From assembly GCF_046630445.1 (NCBI RefSeq), contig NC_092337.1, positions 363,326,001-363,390,000 of the forward strand: a stretch of 64,000 nucleotides of DNA, written 5' to 3'. The DNA is from Rutidosis leptorrhynchoides (Eukaryota; Streptophyta; Magnoliopsida; Asterales; Asteraceae). The notes beneath the pieces are model-generated. The model was not told the origin of the DNA. It made no database searches and saw only the letters and a program-made list of their open reading frames with translations. A program made the translations under genes and the position numbers. Shown here piece after piece: positions 1 to 10,932 of this stretch. Numbering within the stretch: position 1 is the stretch's first letter; each line of letters opens with the position of its first letter.

Positions 1-2177
1 TTGATCTATTGAGAAAAGAAGAATTGTACGCTAAGTTCTCTAAGTGTGCTTTCTGATTAAGAGAAGTTCAATTTCCTCGGACATATTGATAGTAAACAGG
101 GAATACAAGTTGATCCTGCTAAGATTGAGGCCTATATATATATATATACTCAGATTCGCCAGTTTCTAGGATTAGCAGGCTATTATAGAAGGTTCATTCA
201 AGATTTTTCACGAGTAGCGAAACCTCTAACTGCTTTAACGCATAAGGGGAAGAAGTATGAGTGGAAGAATGAACAAGAGACTACTTTCAGATTTTGAAGA
301 AGAAGTTGACTACCGCTCCGATATTGTCACTACCTGAGGGTAATGATGATTTTGTTGTTTATTGTAATGCTTCGCGTTAAGGCTTTGGTTGCATTTTTAT
401 GCAACGAAAGAAAGTTATTGCGCATGCGTCACGCCAGTTGAAGATTCATGAGCAGAATTATACAACCCATGATGTAGTGTTAGGAGCTGTTGTGTTTACA
501 CTTAAGATTTGGAGACATTATTTATATGGGGTCAAAAGTACAGTGTACACTGATCACAAGAGTCGTCAACATATTCTTGATCAAAAACAGCTATATGTGA
601 AGCAGCGATGACGGGTTGAGACGTTGAATGATTATGATTTTGAACTTTTATATCATCCTGGAAAGGCCAATGTTGTGGCTGATGCTTTGAGTACAAAGGA
701 GAGAGTTGAACCTCGTAGGTTTAGGGCCTTGAATATGACCATTCGAACAAACCTCGCAAGGCAGATTCTTGCAGCTCAACAAGAAGCCTTGAGAGAGGAA
801 AATTTTGTAACGGGAAGGTCCGAGGCTTAAGTAAACAGTTTGAGGTACGAACCGATGGCACTCGGTATTTTTGCGGGACGCCTTTGGGTTCCGAAGTTTG
901 GTGATCTACGACAACTTGTTTTAGATAAGGCTCATAAGTCTAGGTACTCTATTCATCCTGGTTCAGGAAAGATGTATCATGATCTTAAGGAGCTGTATTG
1001 GTGGCCTAATTTGAAAGCTGATGTGGCTACGTATGTGGCTAAGTGTTTGACCTGTGCTAAGGTTAAAACTGAACATCAGAAACCGCCTGGACTTTTGGTG
1101 CAACCTGAGATTCCCGAGTGGAAGTAGGAAGGTATTACAATGGATTTTATTACGAAGTTACCAAGAGTTGTGGGTGGTTATGATACCATTTGGGTGATTG
1201 TTGACCGACTCGCTAAGTCAACTCATTCCTTGCCAATTAAGGAAACAGATTCGATAGAAAAGCTTACCCGTTTGTATTTGAAGGAGATTGTTTCTAGACA
1301 TGGTGTTCCCGTATCTATTATTTCGGACCGAGACAGTCGATTTACATCGAGGTTTTGGAAGGTCATAGTGAAAGGACCATTCAAACGTTGGAAGACATGT
1401 TACGAGCATGAATCATTGATTTTGGTAAGGGTTGGGATAAGTACTTGCCACTGGCCGAATTTTCTTATAATAATAGTTATCATGGAAGTATTAAAGCCGC
1501 ACCGTTTGAAACTCTGTATGGTAGAAAGTGTAGGTCTCCTGTCTGCTGGAATGAGGTTGGGGATGCTCAACTCACAGGTCCAGAAATTATTCATGAGACT
1601 ACCGAGAAGATCGTACAGATTAAGGAAAGATTGAGAACCGCCAGAAGTCGGCAAAAGAGTTATGCCAATAAGGGAAGGAACGATATTGAATTTCAGGTCG
1701 GTGACCGTGTTATGTTAAAGGTTTCACCTTGGAAGGGTGTGATACGTTTTGGTAAAAGGGGAAGGTTGAGTCCTCGTTTTGTTGGACCTTTTGAGATTAT
1801 TGAGAGAGTTGGACCGGCGGTTTATCGTTTGAAGTTGCCACGAGAACTCAGTGCTGTTCACGATGTTTTTCATGTATCGAATTTGAAGAAGTGTTTGGCC
1901 TAGGCCGGTGAAACTATTCCTTTGGAGGAACTTCATGTTGATAAACAACTCCATTTTATTGAGGAACCTGTCGAAATTATGAACCGAGAGGTTAAGACTC
2001 TCAAGCAAAGCAAAATTCCTATTGTTCGAGTTCGATGGAACGCCAGACGCGGTCCCGAGTTCACTTGGGAGCATGAAGACTAGATGAGGCAGAAGTACCC
2101 GCATTTGTTCTCAGATGCTGAGTCAACCCCTGCACCTGCTTAAATTTCGGGACGAAATTTCCGTAACGGGAAGGTAC
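1..2177 (+). pseudogene. Degenerate 3' part of Tekay-type Ty3/gypsy pol (RT end, RNase H, integrase, chromodomain)
   Basis: Translated pieces in shifting frames follow the order RT tail (1-330), RNase H (340-700), HHCC zinc finger of integrase (about 900-1080), integrase core (1110-1650), GPY-type C-terminus (1650-1900) and a chromodomain-like end (1960-2145). The same domains occur intact in the element at 37960-39750, which shares long stretches of protein. Damage visible: a (TA)n tract at 128-149 replaces codons of the RT thumb, in-frame stops occur (for example near 609, 828 and 1126), frames shift repeatedly, and about 28 codons of the integrase core are missing near 1357, between the FW and SERT motifs. 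The gene is cut by the window edge, so gag, protease and most of RT are not visible. The lineage call rests on the chromodomain-type end and the PPT region with a CGGGACGAAATTT block; no product is expected. Confidence 0.88.
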
Positions 2178-5100
2178 TGTAACGACCCTACTTTTTCCGT
2201 TATCTTTTGCCGTTAATTATTTAACGACCGTTAACTGTTAGTGTGCCACGTCATTTCTATGACCTATATTATTATTTTTGTAATAATATATATATATATA
2301 TAATAATTATTATGTGTTATGTGAATATATGTATTCATATTTTAATTTATACGTTTCTACGTCTCGCGGATTTCCATCCGGCGAATCTTTTCGGTTTTTA
2401 AACCAACGGTCGAGCTTTCGGGATTTTTAAATCCTAAATATTTTAAATATGATATTTTATGATCATATTATTATTAGGTGTATTTATATTTATTTTTCAT
2501 CGCGCGTTTGTTATCTTTCCGGATTTTTAATCGCGTAAGCGTGTTTTCGCGTTTCGGGCTTCGTTCGGGATTTCGGGCCACAAGGAAATTAACTTTTAAC
2601 AAAATTGGACCCATGGGGCCCACCCCCATGCAAATTCGGCCGAAGCCAAGGGGGGGAGGGGGTTACTTCTCCTTGTTTTCTTTTTTTTTTGAGATTTCAT
2701 CTTATCACTTTCCAATTTATCAAAAACCTAAATTAATTTTGCTCTCCTCCCTCTTTCCTTCTTCCTTGGGCGACGCCACCACCAACACCATTCATCATCA
2801 TCCATCAACAATATATTACTTGGATCATTAAATCGTTCACATAATCGGATTCCTCTCTTCGTTCTCTACGCGATCATATACTTTGATTCTCGATTTGGGT
2901 ATAAACCCTAACCCTAGCTTTTTGATTTTTCATATATATTACTGATTTTATATGTTATATTATTAGTATGATGTGTATAAGTTGTTGTAATGTTGTTTGA
3001 ATGCGTAGAATTACTCGTTTGTACATGTTTTCGGTTTGTAAATTTTGGACAGCAGTTTGATTCGTATATTCTGACTTTGTAACTGATATGAATGTTAAAA
3101 TAAAGTACATAAATGAGTTCCTCTCATCAAGACATTAACTTTAGACTCCGGATTCATGTCGTTTCGATTCCCGGAGCCCTAGTTATGCTTAATTTGGTTT
3201 TTGCTAAAGATTGAAAGGTGTTCTTGGCATGAACAAGGTTGGGTCCGACTTTGTGACCATCCTTGGTGTCTTTAGGGTGTGTCATTTGGTTAGGACTGAT
3301 GGTGAGACGAATTTTTATGTTCGGGTCACCTAAATCCGAGCCACGGTTCACCCGTTGTGCCCGAATTACTGTTTTGAGTAAATTGATTTCCCAAATGTTG
3401 TCATGGCTGATATCCATGACCTAGGGACTGTTCTTGGAGTGTTCTTGAGTTCATAATTGTGTCGGGTGGTTTGAGTAGGTGAAGTTGCATATGTGGCTTG
3501 CCCGAAACCGACATCCGGGGCTCAAGATACGACCCGACGAACTTTTAAACTTAAAACTTATGGTTAATGACTAAACTTATGGTAAAATTTATGGATTTCA
3601 TTATTAATTAATTACTTATGATAAAAGAAGTAATTATTATTATTTAAAACTTATGATATAAATATTTATTATATCATTTAATTATTAATTATAATTTAAT
3701 TAACATTTTAATTAGACTTATGATTAATAATACTTTTATTATTTAAGGAAAATACTTATGATAAGTATTAAATTTGTTTTTGAGAAATTATTAAGAGACT
3801 TATAATAAATATTAAATAATTATTTAATTATTATAAGACTTAATTATTATTTAATTATGATTTAATTATTAAATACTTATGATTTAATAATTTTAATTAG
3901 AAACTTATGATATGATTAATAATTCATTATTAATTAATAATACTTATGATATGATTTAAAATTTATTATAAATTAATAATATTTATATTATGATTAATAT
4001 TTAATTAATTAATTAAATACTTATGTTATACTAATTATAACATTTCAACTTATATTAACTTTAATAATTCATTTTATTTAATTAAACTTATGTTAAGACA
4101 TTATTATACACTTTTGACTTTAAATAACATTATAACCTATGTTATTATTATAACTTACACTTTTAAAATTAATGTTGACTATGTTTGACCAAGGTTGACT
4201 TTTGAGTTGACTTTCGATTGACTTTGACTTTCAGTTGACTTCTGTTGACTTTCTAAATAAGGAAACTTTCCTAACTTCAAAACTTTCAAAAATAGAAACT
4301 TTCCAAAAATAGAAACTTTCCAAAAATAGAAACTTTCCAAAAATAGAAACTTTCCTAAAATATAAAACTTTCCAAAAATGGAAACCTGCTAAAAATAGAA
4401 ACTTTCTAAAAATAGAAAGTGTGTGTCCTTATGCTGTTCCAATCAAACCGATGCTTGCTGAGTAATGTTCTATGCCTACTTGCAACATGTACAATAGCTA
4501 TCATACTAAGACTTGGCCTAAGTTAGTTATTTATTTCGACCTGCTTTATTTATAGGTCGGCGTTGTGATCTTTCTTGATCACTTTACTTTACTTGCTGTT
4601 CGCTTGTTTGTGAGATTTCTTCAGTTGCTATTTAAGGTGAGTTATAGTCCCGTTTTTACATACTTTTCAAAGTATATTTTTGGGATGTGATTACATGCAG
4701 ATTTTTATTTACGGTTAGACACAAGTAACAGTTAAATTTAATTATTCATTGTGAGTTGGACAAAAATATTCCCTAGTCTGGTAACTGTAATCATTGGTTT
4801 CTACCGGTGAACGCGAATCCTACGGATAGATCTATCGGGTTTGACAACCCCATTTCGAGCTAGTCGCGCTAGCAATTTATAATCGGAATGTTTAGTACTT
4901 CGTAATTTGTTGTAGATACACTGTCCAAGTGTATATTTTTATTGTGTTTGGCAAGGGTAAATAAAGGGTTAAGTGGTTACCAGGTGGCTCATTGATAATG
5001 GAATAATGTTTAATGTTTTCTAACATTTTTAAATCTTGTGGTCTAAAGTTTACTTATTTATTTAAACCTATAATTCACTCAACCTTTGTGTTGACAGTTT

Positions 5101-5385
5101 ACTTGCATGTTTTCACAGGTACTTGAGTTATTTGATGCTTCCGCTGTCGTTAGAAGAGTCTGCATGCATTTGGGCAGATTTTATGAAACTATTTATGAAA
5201 CTTAAGTTCGCATTCTATTTTGGATAATTTAAATTGTGGGTTTGTTGGCAAGGTTTTGTGTCAACTTTTGGATTATTAATATGTTGGGTTGTTTTAAACT
5301 TCATATTTTGGTTTGTTTCCTTTTTGGGCAACATTTTGAAATAAAAGAATGCAACTTTGTTTATTTAATTCATTTAAGTCCGATC
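2178..5385 (+). mobile_element. Truncated 3' LTR of the Tekay-type element
   Basis: The LTR opens with TGTAACGACCC directly after the PPT-like region of the pol remnant. Several blocks in it resemble the LTR of the Tekay element at 34980-37912 read in sense, such as the GATAGATCTATCGGG block near 4830, the CCAAGTGTA block near 4925 and the TCTTGTGGTCTA block near 5035. No TG...CA end or second copy is visible. The similarity fades around 5380, where integrase sequence of another chromovirus begins, so the 3' end appears lost by recombination or deletion. The interior holds a very AT-rich tract at 3590-4160. I see no gene here. Confidence 0.75.
4261..4418. repeat. Tandem repeat, about 19-20 bp unit
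   Basis: The unit AAATAGAAACTTTCCAA recurs about seven to eight times with small changes, inside the truncated LTR. It is not seen in the related LTRs at 34980-37912 or 43391-46321, so it looks like a local expansion. Confidence 0.85.
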
Positions 5386-5439
5386 AAGCTATGGGACCAA
5401 CTGACGGATCCGTTAAGTGTTTTGACGGAGTCATCACAT

Positions 5440-6290
5440 TCGGTCATGGTGGTCGTAGACCGTTTCTCTAAAATGGCACACTTCATGCCATGTGCTAAGA
5501 CTTTTGACGCAAGCCGAAGTTGCTAGGTTATACTTTGTGGAGATAGTGCGATTACATGGAATTCCAAAAACCATCACCTCTGATCGGGATGTAAAATTTA
5601 TTAGCCATTTTTGGCTTACTCTATGGACTCGGTTGGGATCAAAACTGAATTTTAGTAGCTCGTACCACCCGCAAAACGATGGTCAAACAGAGGTAATCAA
5701 TCGGAGCTTGGGTAATTTACTGCGCAGTTTAGTAGGGGAAAAACCAAAACAGTGGGATCTATCATTAGCTCAAGCATAATTTGCCTTTAACAGTTCTCTC
5801 AATTGCACAACGGGCAAGACTCCTTTTGAGATCGTGTATGGCCGTAACCCGATTACACCATTAGATTTGTTACCTCAGCCAGCCTTAGACACACCATCAG
5901 ATGAGGGAGCTACACATGCTGATCAAATTAAAGCTATGCATCAGCAGGTACACGATCGCATTGTGCGCCAAAATAATGTGTATCGTGATCATGCTAATAA
6001 ACATCGAAAGCGCGTTGTGTACAAAGAAGGAGATTTGGTGTGGATTTACTTAAGGAAGGAGCGGTTTTAAGGTGGCGTTTCAGTAAACTTACACCTCGTG
6101 CTGATGGTCCTTTTCGGGTTCTCAAACGGATAAACGACAACGCTTACAAGATTGAATTGCCCGGTCACTATAATGTTTCGGCTACTTTCAACGTGGCCGA
6201 CTTAGCATCGTATGAGGGGGGTGACACTGATGATGCAGACTCGAGGTCGAGTCTTCCCGAAGAAGAGGAGGATGATGCAGGGATACCTTG
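5440..6290 (+). pseudogene. Chromovirus integrase C-terminal remnant (CRM-like Ty3/gypsy)
   Basis: Broken reading frames encode the second half of a Ty3/gypsy integrase: a [12 protein letters not shown] block, [13 protein letters not shown] with the second catalytic Asp, and a [13 protein letters not shown] block with the catalytic Glu. The C-terminal domain follows, with GDLVWIYLRKERF, RADGPFRVLKRINDNAYK and NVSATFNVADL, then an acidic tail. These C-terminal blocks are the style of CRM-type chromoviruses and differ clearly from the Tekay sequence just upstream. Frameshifts at about 5515 and 6065 and an in-frame TAA at about 5777 show it is dead. The upstream half of the gene is absent; the sequence starts at the broken end of the neighbouring LTR. 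Confidence 0.8.
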
Positions 6291-6811
6291 AGGGGCTGCA
6301 GGTGACAAGTTTGATAGTCGATGGACTGCATGCGACTTATATTCAAACTTCATATCTATTTTATCTTTTAGCTTGTTGATGTTTATCTTTAAGTTTGAAT
6401 TCTGTTTCTTGTTCCATAATTCACGATTGCCTTTATCAATCGTGATAGACTCATTTTGAAGTAGTTTTTATTATTATTGAAAAGTTGCTTAGCAATAAAA
6501 GTCCAGAAGCCACATCGGCATTATTGGCTATTTCCACATTCGTGTTGATTATCTTTGTTATTCGGCCACGATCCGCCATTATACCACTTATCTGGTATTG
6601 AGTTATGTTGTTGTTGTAATTGAGCTTTTTTATTTGTTAATTAAAAAAATCAAATCAGACCAAATCTTTCTATCTTCACTCCCACCTCCCCCCTTTAGCC
6701 TTTACTGTAACTTGACTATTACTCGAACCCATTATAGACATTTGACCAATCCAGTAGCTAATCCCAGCATAACTATTTACTAAACATCACAATCAAGAAC
6801 AATTCATCTCT
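6291..6811. other. Unassigned; possible truncated LTR of the CRM-like remnant
   Basis: Non-coding sequence follows the integrase stop. Position suggests it could include the start of that element's 3' LTR, but no second copy, TG...CA ends or PPT can be confirmed here. Confidence 0.3.
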
Positions 6812-6915
6812 TTGACCAATCAAACTACACTTTTTTTTTTTATCACAGTTGCTTGTATATCCAGAGATAACTGTACATCCATCCTGATAATTCATCCTTT
6901 TGAATCCACCATAAG
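6812..6915 (-). pseudogene. Short F-box/DUF295 family fragment
   Basis: About 100 bp, including a poly(T) run, match the segment at 8378-8470 of F-box copy A: in sense, a block encoding a TVVLWW-IQKDE-like string followed by a poly(A) run and a VSLIGQ-like string. It has no F-box, no start and no continuous frame. It looks like an additional broken copy of the neighbouring family. Confidence 0.5.
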
Positions 6916-7429
6916 ACCACGGTCACTTTACCCGTTATTACCAGCACTTTACACGTCGCCACCCGTAACTAATCATAGGCACAGCTTAGTTACCTGCGTT
7001 AGTTACCCGCATTGGCGAATACTCTTAGAAATTGTGGGGTCCAGTTGCTTTAAATTGTTTGGACTTGATGCTTATTGATTGTACAGAGACTCATTTAGCA
7101 CAAGAATTAAAAAACCACACTTTTTTATAACTCATCCTAATAAACACAAGCCTCTTTTTCTTATGTGAGGACAATGGAAACACACACCATTCCAAGCAGT
7201 AGAGAATACATCTACCCTTCTCCCCCTTTTATCTCCTTTAAATTTCTCATGAATATGAACACGTTAATATACACACATACAACACATTTAAATTCATAAT
7301 TTCACAACATGTAAGTTCCACATTGCCGTGGCAATCCTCAAGAGATATTTGCATATCTGAGTCTCGTTTTCAATCTTCTAATGCTCAAAGAAATTTAAAC
7401 TAAAATTGTGCTTTTGTATGAAAAAGTTT
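6916..7429. other. Intergenic, nothing recognised
   Basis: I see no coding signal, repeat ends or RNA gene in this stretch. Confidence 0.5.
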
Positions 7430-7802
7430 CACTAATGCAGATGATTTTTTATGATATTATTTTAGGTAGGACTCAGAGATGTAGCTTTATCTCACTATTT
7501 AGGCATGAATAAGAACAAGAGATGCCAAGGTACATACAGAATAATGAATGAATATGAACACTGCACATTAATATAGACATAAACATAGATCCACCACGAT
7601 TAATTGTTGTGGTATTTAGTCATGTATAAAACAAATCAAAGATACTGATACATTGAGGAACATATACATAACGGTAATCCAGAATCAGTTAAAATTCTAA
7701 ACACCGTCCAAAAGAAATCTTCATTGACTAACTTTATTTCGAATAATAGAATTAAGATTGAGATAATTTTAATAAAGCTTGTTATAACACTGTAAATAAA
7801 AT

Positions 7803-8561
7803 TTAGACAGGTTGAATCCAGATTGGAAGAGTAAAGTGACTATGTGAGTCTCCGTGAAAGCGTTGTTCAATGGTTTGACTTGACATATGGTACACTCCCA
7901 TATCTCTACCTCTGCCCACACCACATAATTCCATAAAATCATCAGTAAAAATAGATGCAATTACCCTTTATCACCCCTATACTATCCTCCTCCATCCAAA
8001 ATGACTGACCATATCCCACAAACAAAGCTTTCGCTCCCATATCCTTTACTTCTTCTGACCATTCTTCACTATCTAAATCATACTTGAAAACCCTGAAATT
8101 CATTGTCACGTAATTCCTGTCAAATACTTTTAAAGCCAACAACCCATTATCGTCTTCATCGTACTCGGTGGTATCAAGCGTTGCTTCCCTGATAACCACC
8201 AACAACCCATTGTCTTCCAATCCCATAATATATGCTCTGTAATTATATTTTTCCAAACATCCACTATAAATATGTTCGGGCAGCGTTGAAACAGTCACAA
8301 TAGTTGTTGGTTATTCCCTTCAGGAACATCACAAGCTTTGATCTGGTAGTCAAAACTAAAACTATAAATATGACCCTTTTGACCAATCAAACTAAACTTT
8401 TTTTTTTTTTTTTTTTTTCCAGAGATAATTGTACACCCATCCTGATATTCATCCTTTTGAGTCCACCATAACAACTTTTCACAATTATCTGCTTCAACCC
8501 GGGTGCAATAACTTCTTATCCAATTACCACTTTGACTCATATTACTCAACGAATACTGCAC
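7803..8561 (-). pseudogene. F-box/DUF295 family protein, copy A (3' half, broken)
   Basis: On the minus strand, pieces encode the C-terminal DUF295 (KIB1-4 beta-propeller) region: DYQIKACDV, AYIMGLEDNGLLVVIRE, FRVFKYDLDSEEW, GAKALFVGYGQSFWMEED and GNCIYF, ending with a Trp-Ile-Gln-Pro-Val terminus at 7803. Such proteins are usually F-box proteins of SCF ubiquitin ligases. Damage: two extra bases near 8310 break the frame relative to copy B, and a one-base shift near 7945 moves the last 50 codons to another frame. A poly(A) run of about 20 bases (sense; 8397-8418) has expanded inside the coding part. No F-box is found upstream. Copy A lies in tandem with copy B. Family assignment is firm; function in this genome is doubtful. 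Confidence 0.75.
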
Positions 8562-9370
8562 AGCATATCAGTATCACTCTCAGCCCATTTCCAAACAGTA
8601 TCTCCAATCCCAGCCTAATCCGAATGAATTAATGACTGTAACTAATCCATGTTATGAAGGAGAAAGATGTTTGTATTTTGATTAATTTAGAATGTAAAAC
8701 AATTAGCTGGTTATGGAAATTTGGAATTATTGTATACAATAATATAGCAATTTTATTATTTGTTTATGTTCTGTTCTCTTTGCTGCAAATTTACTTTAGG
8801 ATATTTGGAGTAGATGTAATTTTTATTTTGTTAAGTGATGGGAGTCACTACTCTTATGATAATTTGTTGGGGAAATGGAGTTAAAAATAGTGCCGTCTTT
8901 TAAAGACAAAATTTCACTATTAATGCAGCTCTGGTTATTTATGATATTATTTTAGGTAGAAGTCAGAGTAGCTCAATCTCATTATTAATTTGGGGTTAAT
9001 TGAAAGACATAAAACATGGAAGGTACATTGTGTTTAGAACCATTACTCAATGCCGAATGAATGAATATGAATATGAACATTAATAATAATAACAGAAGAA
9101 ACATAGATCCATCTCGATTAATTGCGGTGGTATTCAGTCATGTCAAAAACAATTCAAAGATACTAATGACCTGAATCAACATATACATACAGGTATTTAG
9201 AATTAGTTAAGATTGCAAACAATATACAAAAGAAATCTTCATTGAGTAATTACTTTATTTTGAATAATCGAATAACGATCGAGATAAATTAAATAATAAA
9301 AGTTTGTTTTAACACTGTAAATAAAAATTAGACAGAGACGGGTTGAATCCAGATTGGTAGGGTATAGTGA

Positions 9371-9831
9371 CTACGTGACTCTCCGTGTTTGACTAGACAT
9401 ATGATACACCCCCATATCTCTACCTCCACCCACACTGCATAAATCATAAAAATCATCACTAAAATATATGCAATTACCTTTAATCACCCCTCTAGTGTCC
9501 TCCTCCATCCAAAAAGACTGGCCATATCCCACAAACAATGCTTTGGCACCCAAATCCTTTACTTCCAACCATTTTTCAGTTTCTAAATCATACTTGAAAA
9601 CCCTTAAACTTGTTGTCTTGTTAGACCTGTTATAGTACTTAGTCGTATCAAGTGCTACTTCCCTGATTACCACCAATAGCCCATTATCGTCTTTTAATCC
9701 CATAATATATGCTCTGTAAATATACTTTTCCAAACTTCGGCAATAAAGATCTTCAGGCAATGTTGAAACAGTCACAATAGTTGTAGGATTCCCTTGAGAA
9801 ACATCACAAGCTTTGATCTGGTAGTCATAAC
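9371..9831 (-). pseudogene. F-box/DUF295 protein, copy B, 3' part (gene split by the sirevirus)
   Basis: This is the downstream part of one minus-strand gene whose upstream part lies at 23633-24364. The DUF295 C-terminal motifs are present: AYIMGLKDDNGLLVVIRE, SLRVFKYDLETEKW, GAKALFVGYGQSFWMEED, GNCIYFSDDF and DMGVYHMSSQ. Removing the retrotransposon and one copy of the 5-bp TSD joins the two parts in the same frame, giving about 395 codons. Near the end, a 19-base gap relative to copy A shifts the frame, so the conserved terminus is replaced by an early stop at 9371. The frame was otherwise open when the element inserted, so this copy may have been functional recently. Products of this family act as substrate receptors in SCF complexes, by family knowledge only. 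Confidence 0.85.
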
Positions 9832-10311
9832 TGTTAGTGCATATTTTGTAATCCCTAGTTCCATGAACTTTAACGTTTTATTCGATCATGTTGTAACCTG
9901 TAATATTGTTAAACGTTGATTGTCGATGTGTTATTTTATATTTGTAAACGTTTAAATATAATTCGAAATATTACTCGACAGTCGGCCGACTGACATGGTC
10001 AGTCGACCGACTGTCATCCACTTTCGACCGACATAGGAACTGAGGTATTTAAGCCTAATTAATCTTCATTAATTTAGTTAACAACTCTGCACATTACACA
10101 CACACGAAAACAGTTCTAGGTCGAGTCTCTCTCAATCTTCATGTCCAAATACCACAGAATGTCAGTCTAGGCTTCGTGTTTATCAAGATCTAATCTTGGT
10201 TTGACTTGTACGAACCCGAAAACCCATAGATATTCGTTTAAGCTCTTTCTAGTGTTATTCCGCCTCTAGATCGTGTTAGGTTGATTCTAAGATCCTCTCT
10301 CAGCGTCTACA
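9832..10311 (+). repeat. 5' LTR of the sirevirus
   Basis: 480 bp, TG...CA. It contains a perfect 12-bp palindrome (AGTCGGCCGACT, about 9981-9992), then two CGACCGAC copies just upstream of a TATA-like TATTTAAG at 10046, which probably marks the promoter for genomic RNA. Confidence 0.95.
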
Positions 10312-10314
10312 AAG

Positions 10315-10326
10315 TGGTATCAGAGC
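10315..10326 (+). promoter_or_regulatory. Primer binding site (tRNA-iMet type)
   Basis: TGGTATCAGAGC lies three bases after the LTR end. It is the usual initiator-methionine tRNA primer site of plant copia elements. Confidence 0.92.
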
Positions 10327-10564
10327 TTTGGCTTGCTGAATCAATTGTTTTAAACGAGTTCTTGGTATATTTTGGGGTCAAAAAATTGGTTTTGGATTGA
10401 ATTTTGTATACTTTTACGTTAAACCTTTGGTTTTAATTGCTTTAGAGTGTTTACAGAAGTCATACTAAGTTGCTTAAGGTGTTGGTCAGTAGTTTTAGTT
10501 CGAAAATTGAGCTTGAAATCGTTTAGAAGTCAAAAACCTGATTTTTTTTGGATTCTAGCTCTGA

Positions 10565-10905
10565 AAGAAAGTACAGTCGACCGACTTAGGAGATAATCGA
10601 CCGATTTTCGTGTATTTCGACCGATTGTCATTAGTTCGACCGATTGTCTTTAAACCGACCGACATATGCTAAACCGACCGACTTAAGTTGTAAACCGACC
10701 GACTTAAGTACAAAACCGACCGATTGAAGGAACATCGACCGATTGAAAAAAATACTACCATTTGACTAAATGTAAACAAAACTTCGACCAATTAATCATT
10801 GACAGTCGACCGACTGTAGCAGTTCATCGACCGACTGTAGCTGTTCATCGACCGACTGTAGCTGTTCATCGACCGACAGTCACCAACAGTCGACCGACTT
10901 AGGAT
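10565..10905 (+). promoter_or_regulatory. CGACCGAC/T motif array in the gag leader
   Basis: About 15 copies of a short motif (core CGACCGA followed by C or T) are spaced at mostly 17-22 bases between the PBS and the gag start. The spacers differ, so this is an array of sites and not a simple tandem repeat. The same motif occurs in the LTR and before ORF3 but I do not see it clustered in the coding regions. Confidence 0.85.
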
Positions 10906-10932
10906 CAGATTCAACCTTAATTAAATTTTAAA

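Larger units (their letters stand above)
7430..9831. repeat. Tandem duplication of an F-box 3' half with its downstream region
   Basis: The segments at about 7430-8300 and 8900-9780 align almost end to end. Both hold a non-coding part with a TTATTTTAGGTAG block, a CATAGATCCA block and the TAACACTGTAAATAAA block. Each then continues into a minus-strand DUF295 C-terminal coding region. Many substitutions and small indels separate them, so the duplication is not recent. Confidence 0.8.

Noticed and set aside
2478..2831. 117-codon ORF in the truncated LTR
   Set aside because: Pyrimidine-rich leader-like sequence; no homologous frame is evident in related LTRs.
3590..4160. AT-rich tract as a matrix attachment or replication origin
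   Set aside because: Only composition supports it; it is part of a truncated LTR.
10565..10905. CRISPR-like array (short repeats with variable spacers)
   Set aside because: The repeat core is only 8 bp, spacers are about 10-15 bp, and the context is a plant retrotransposon leader.
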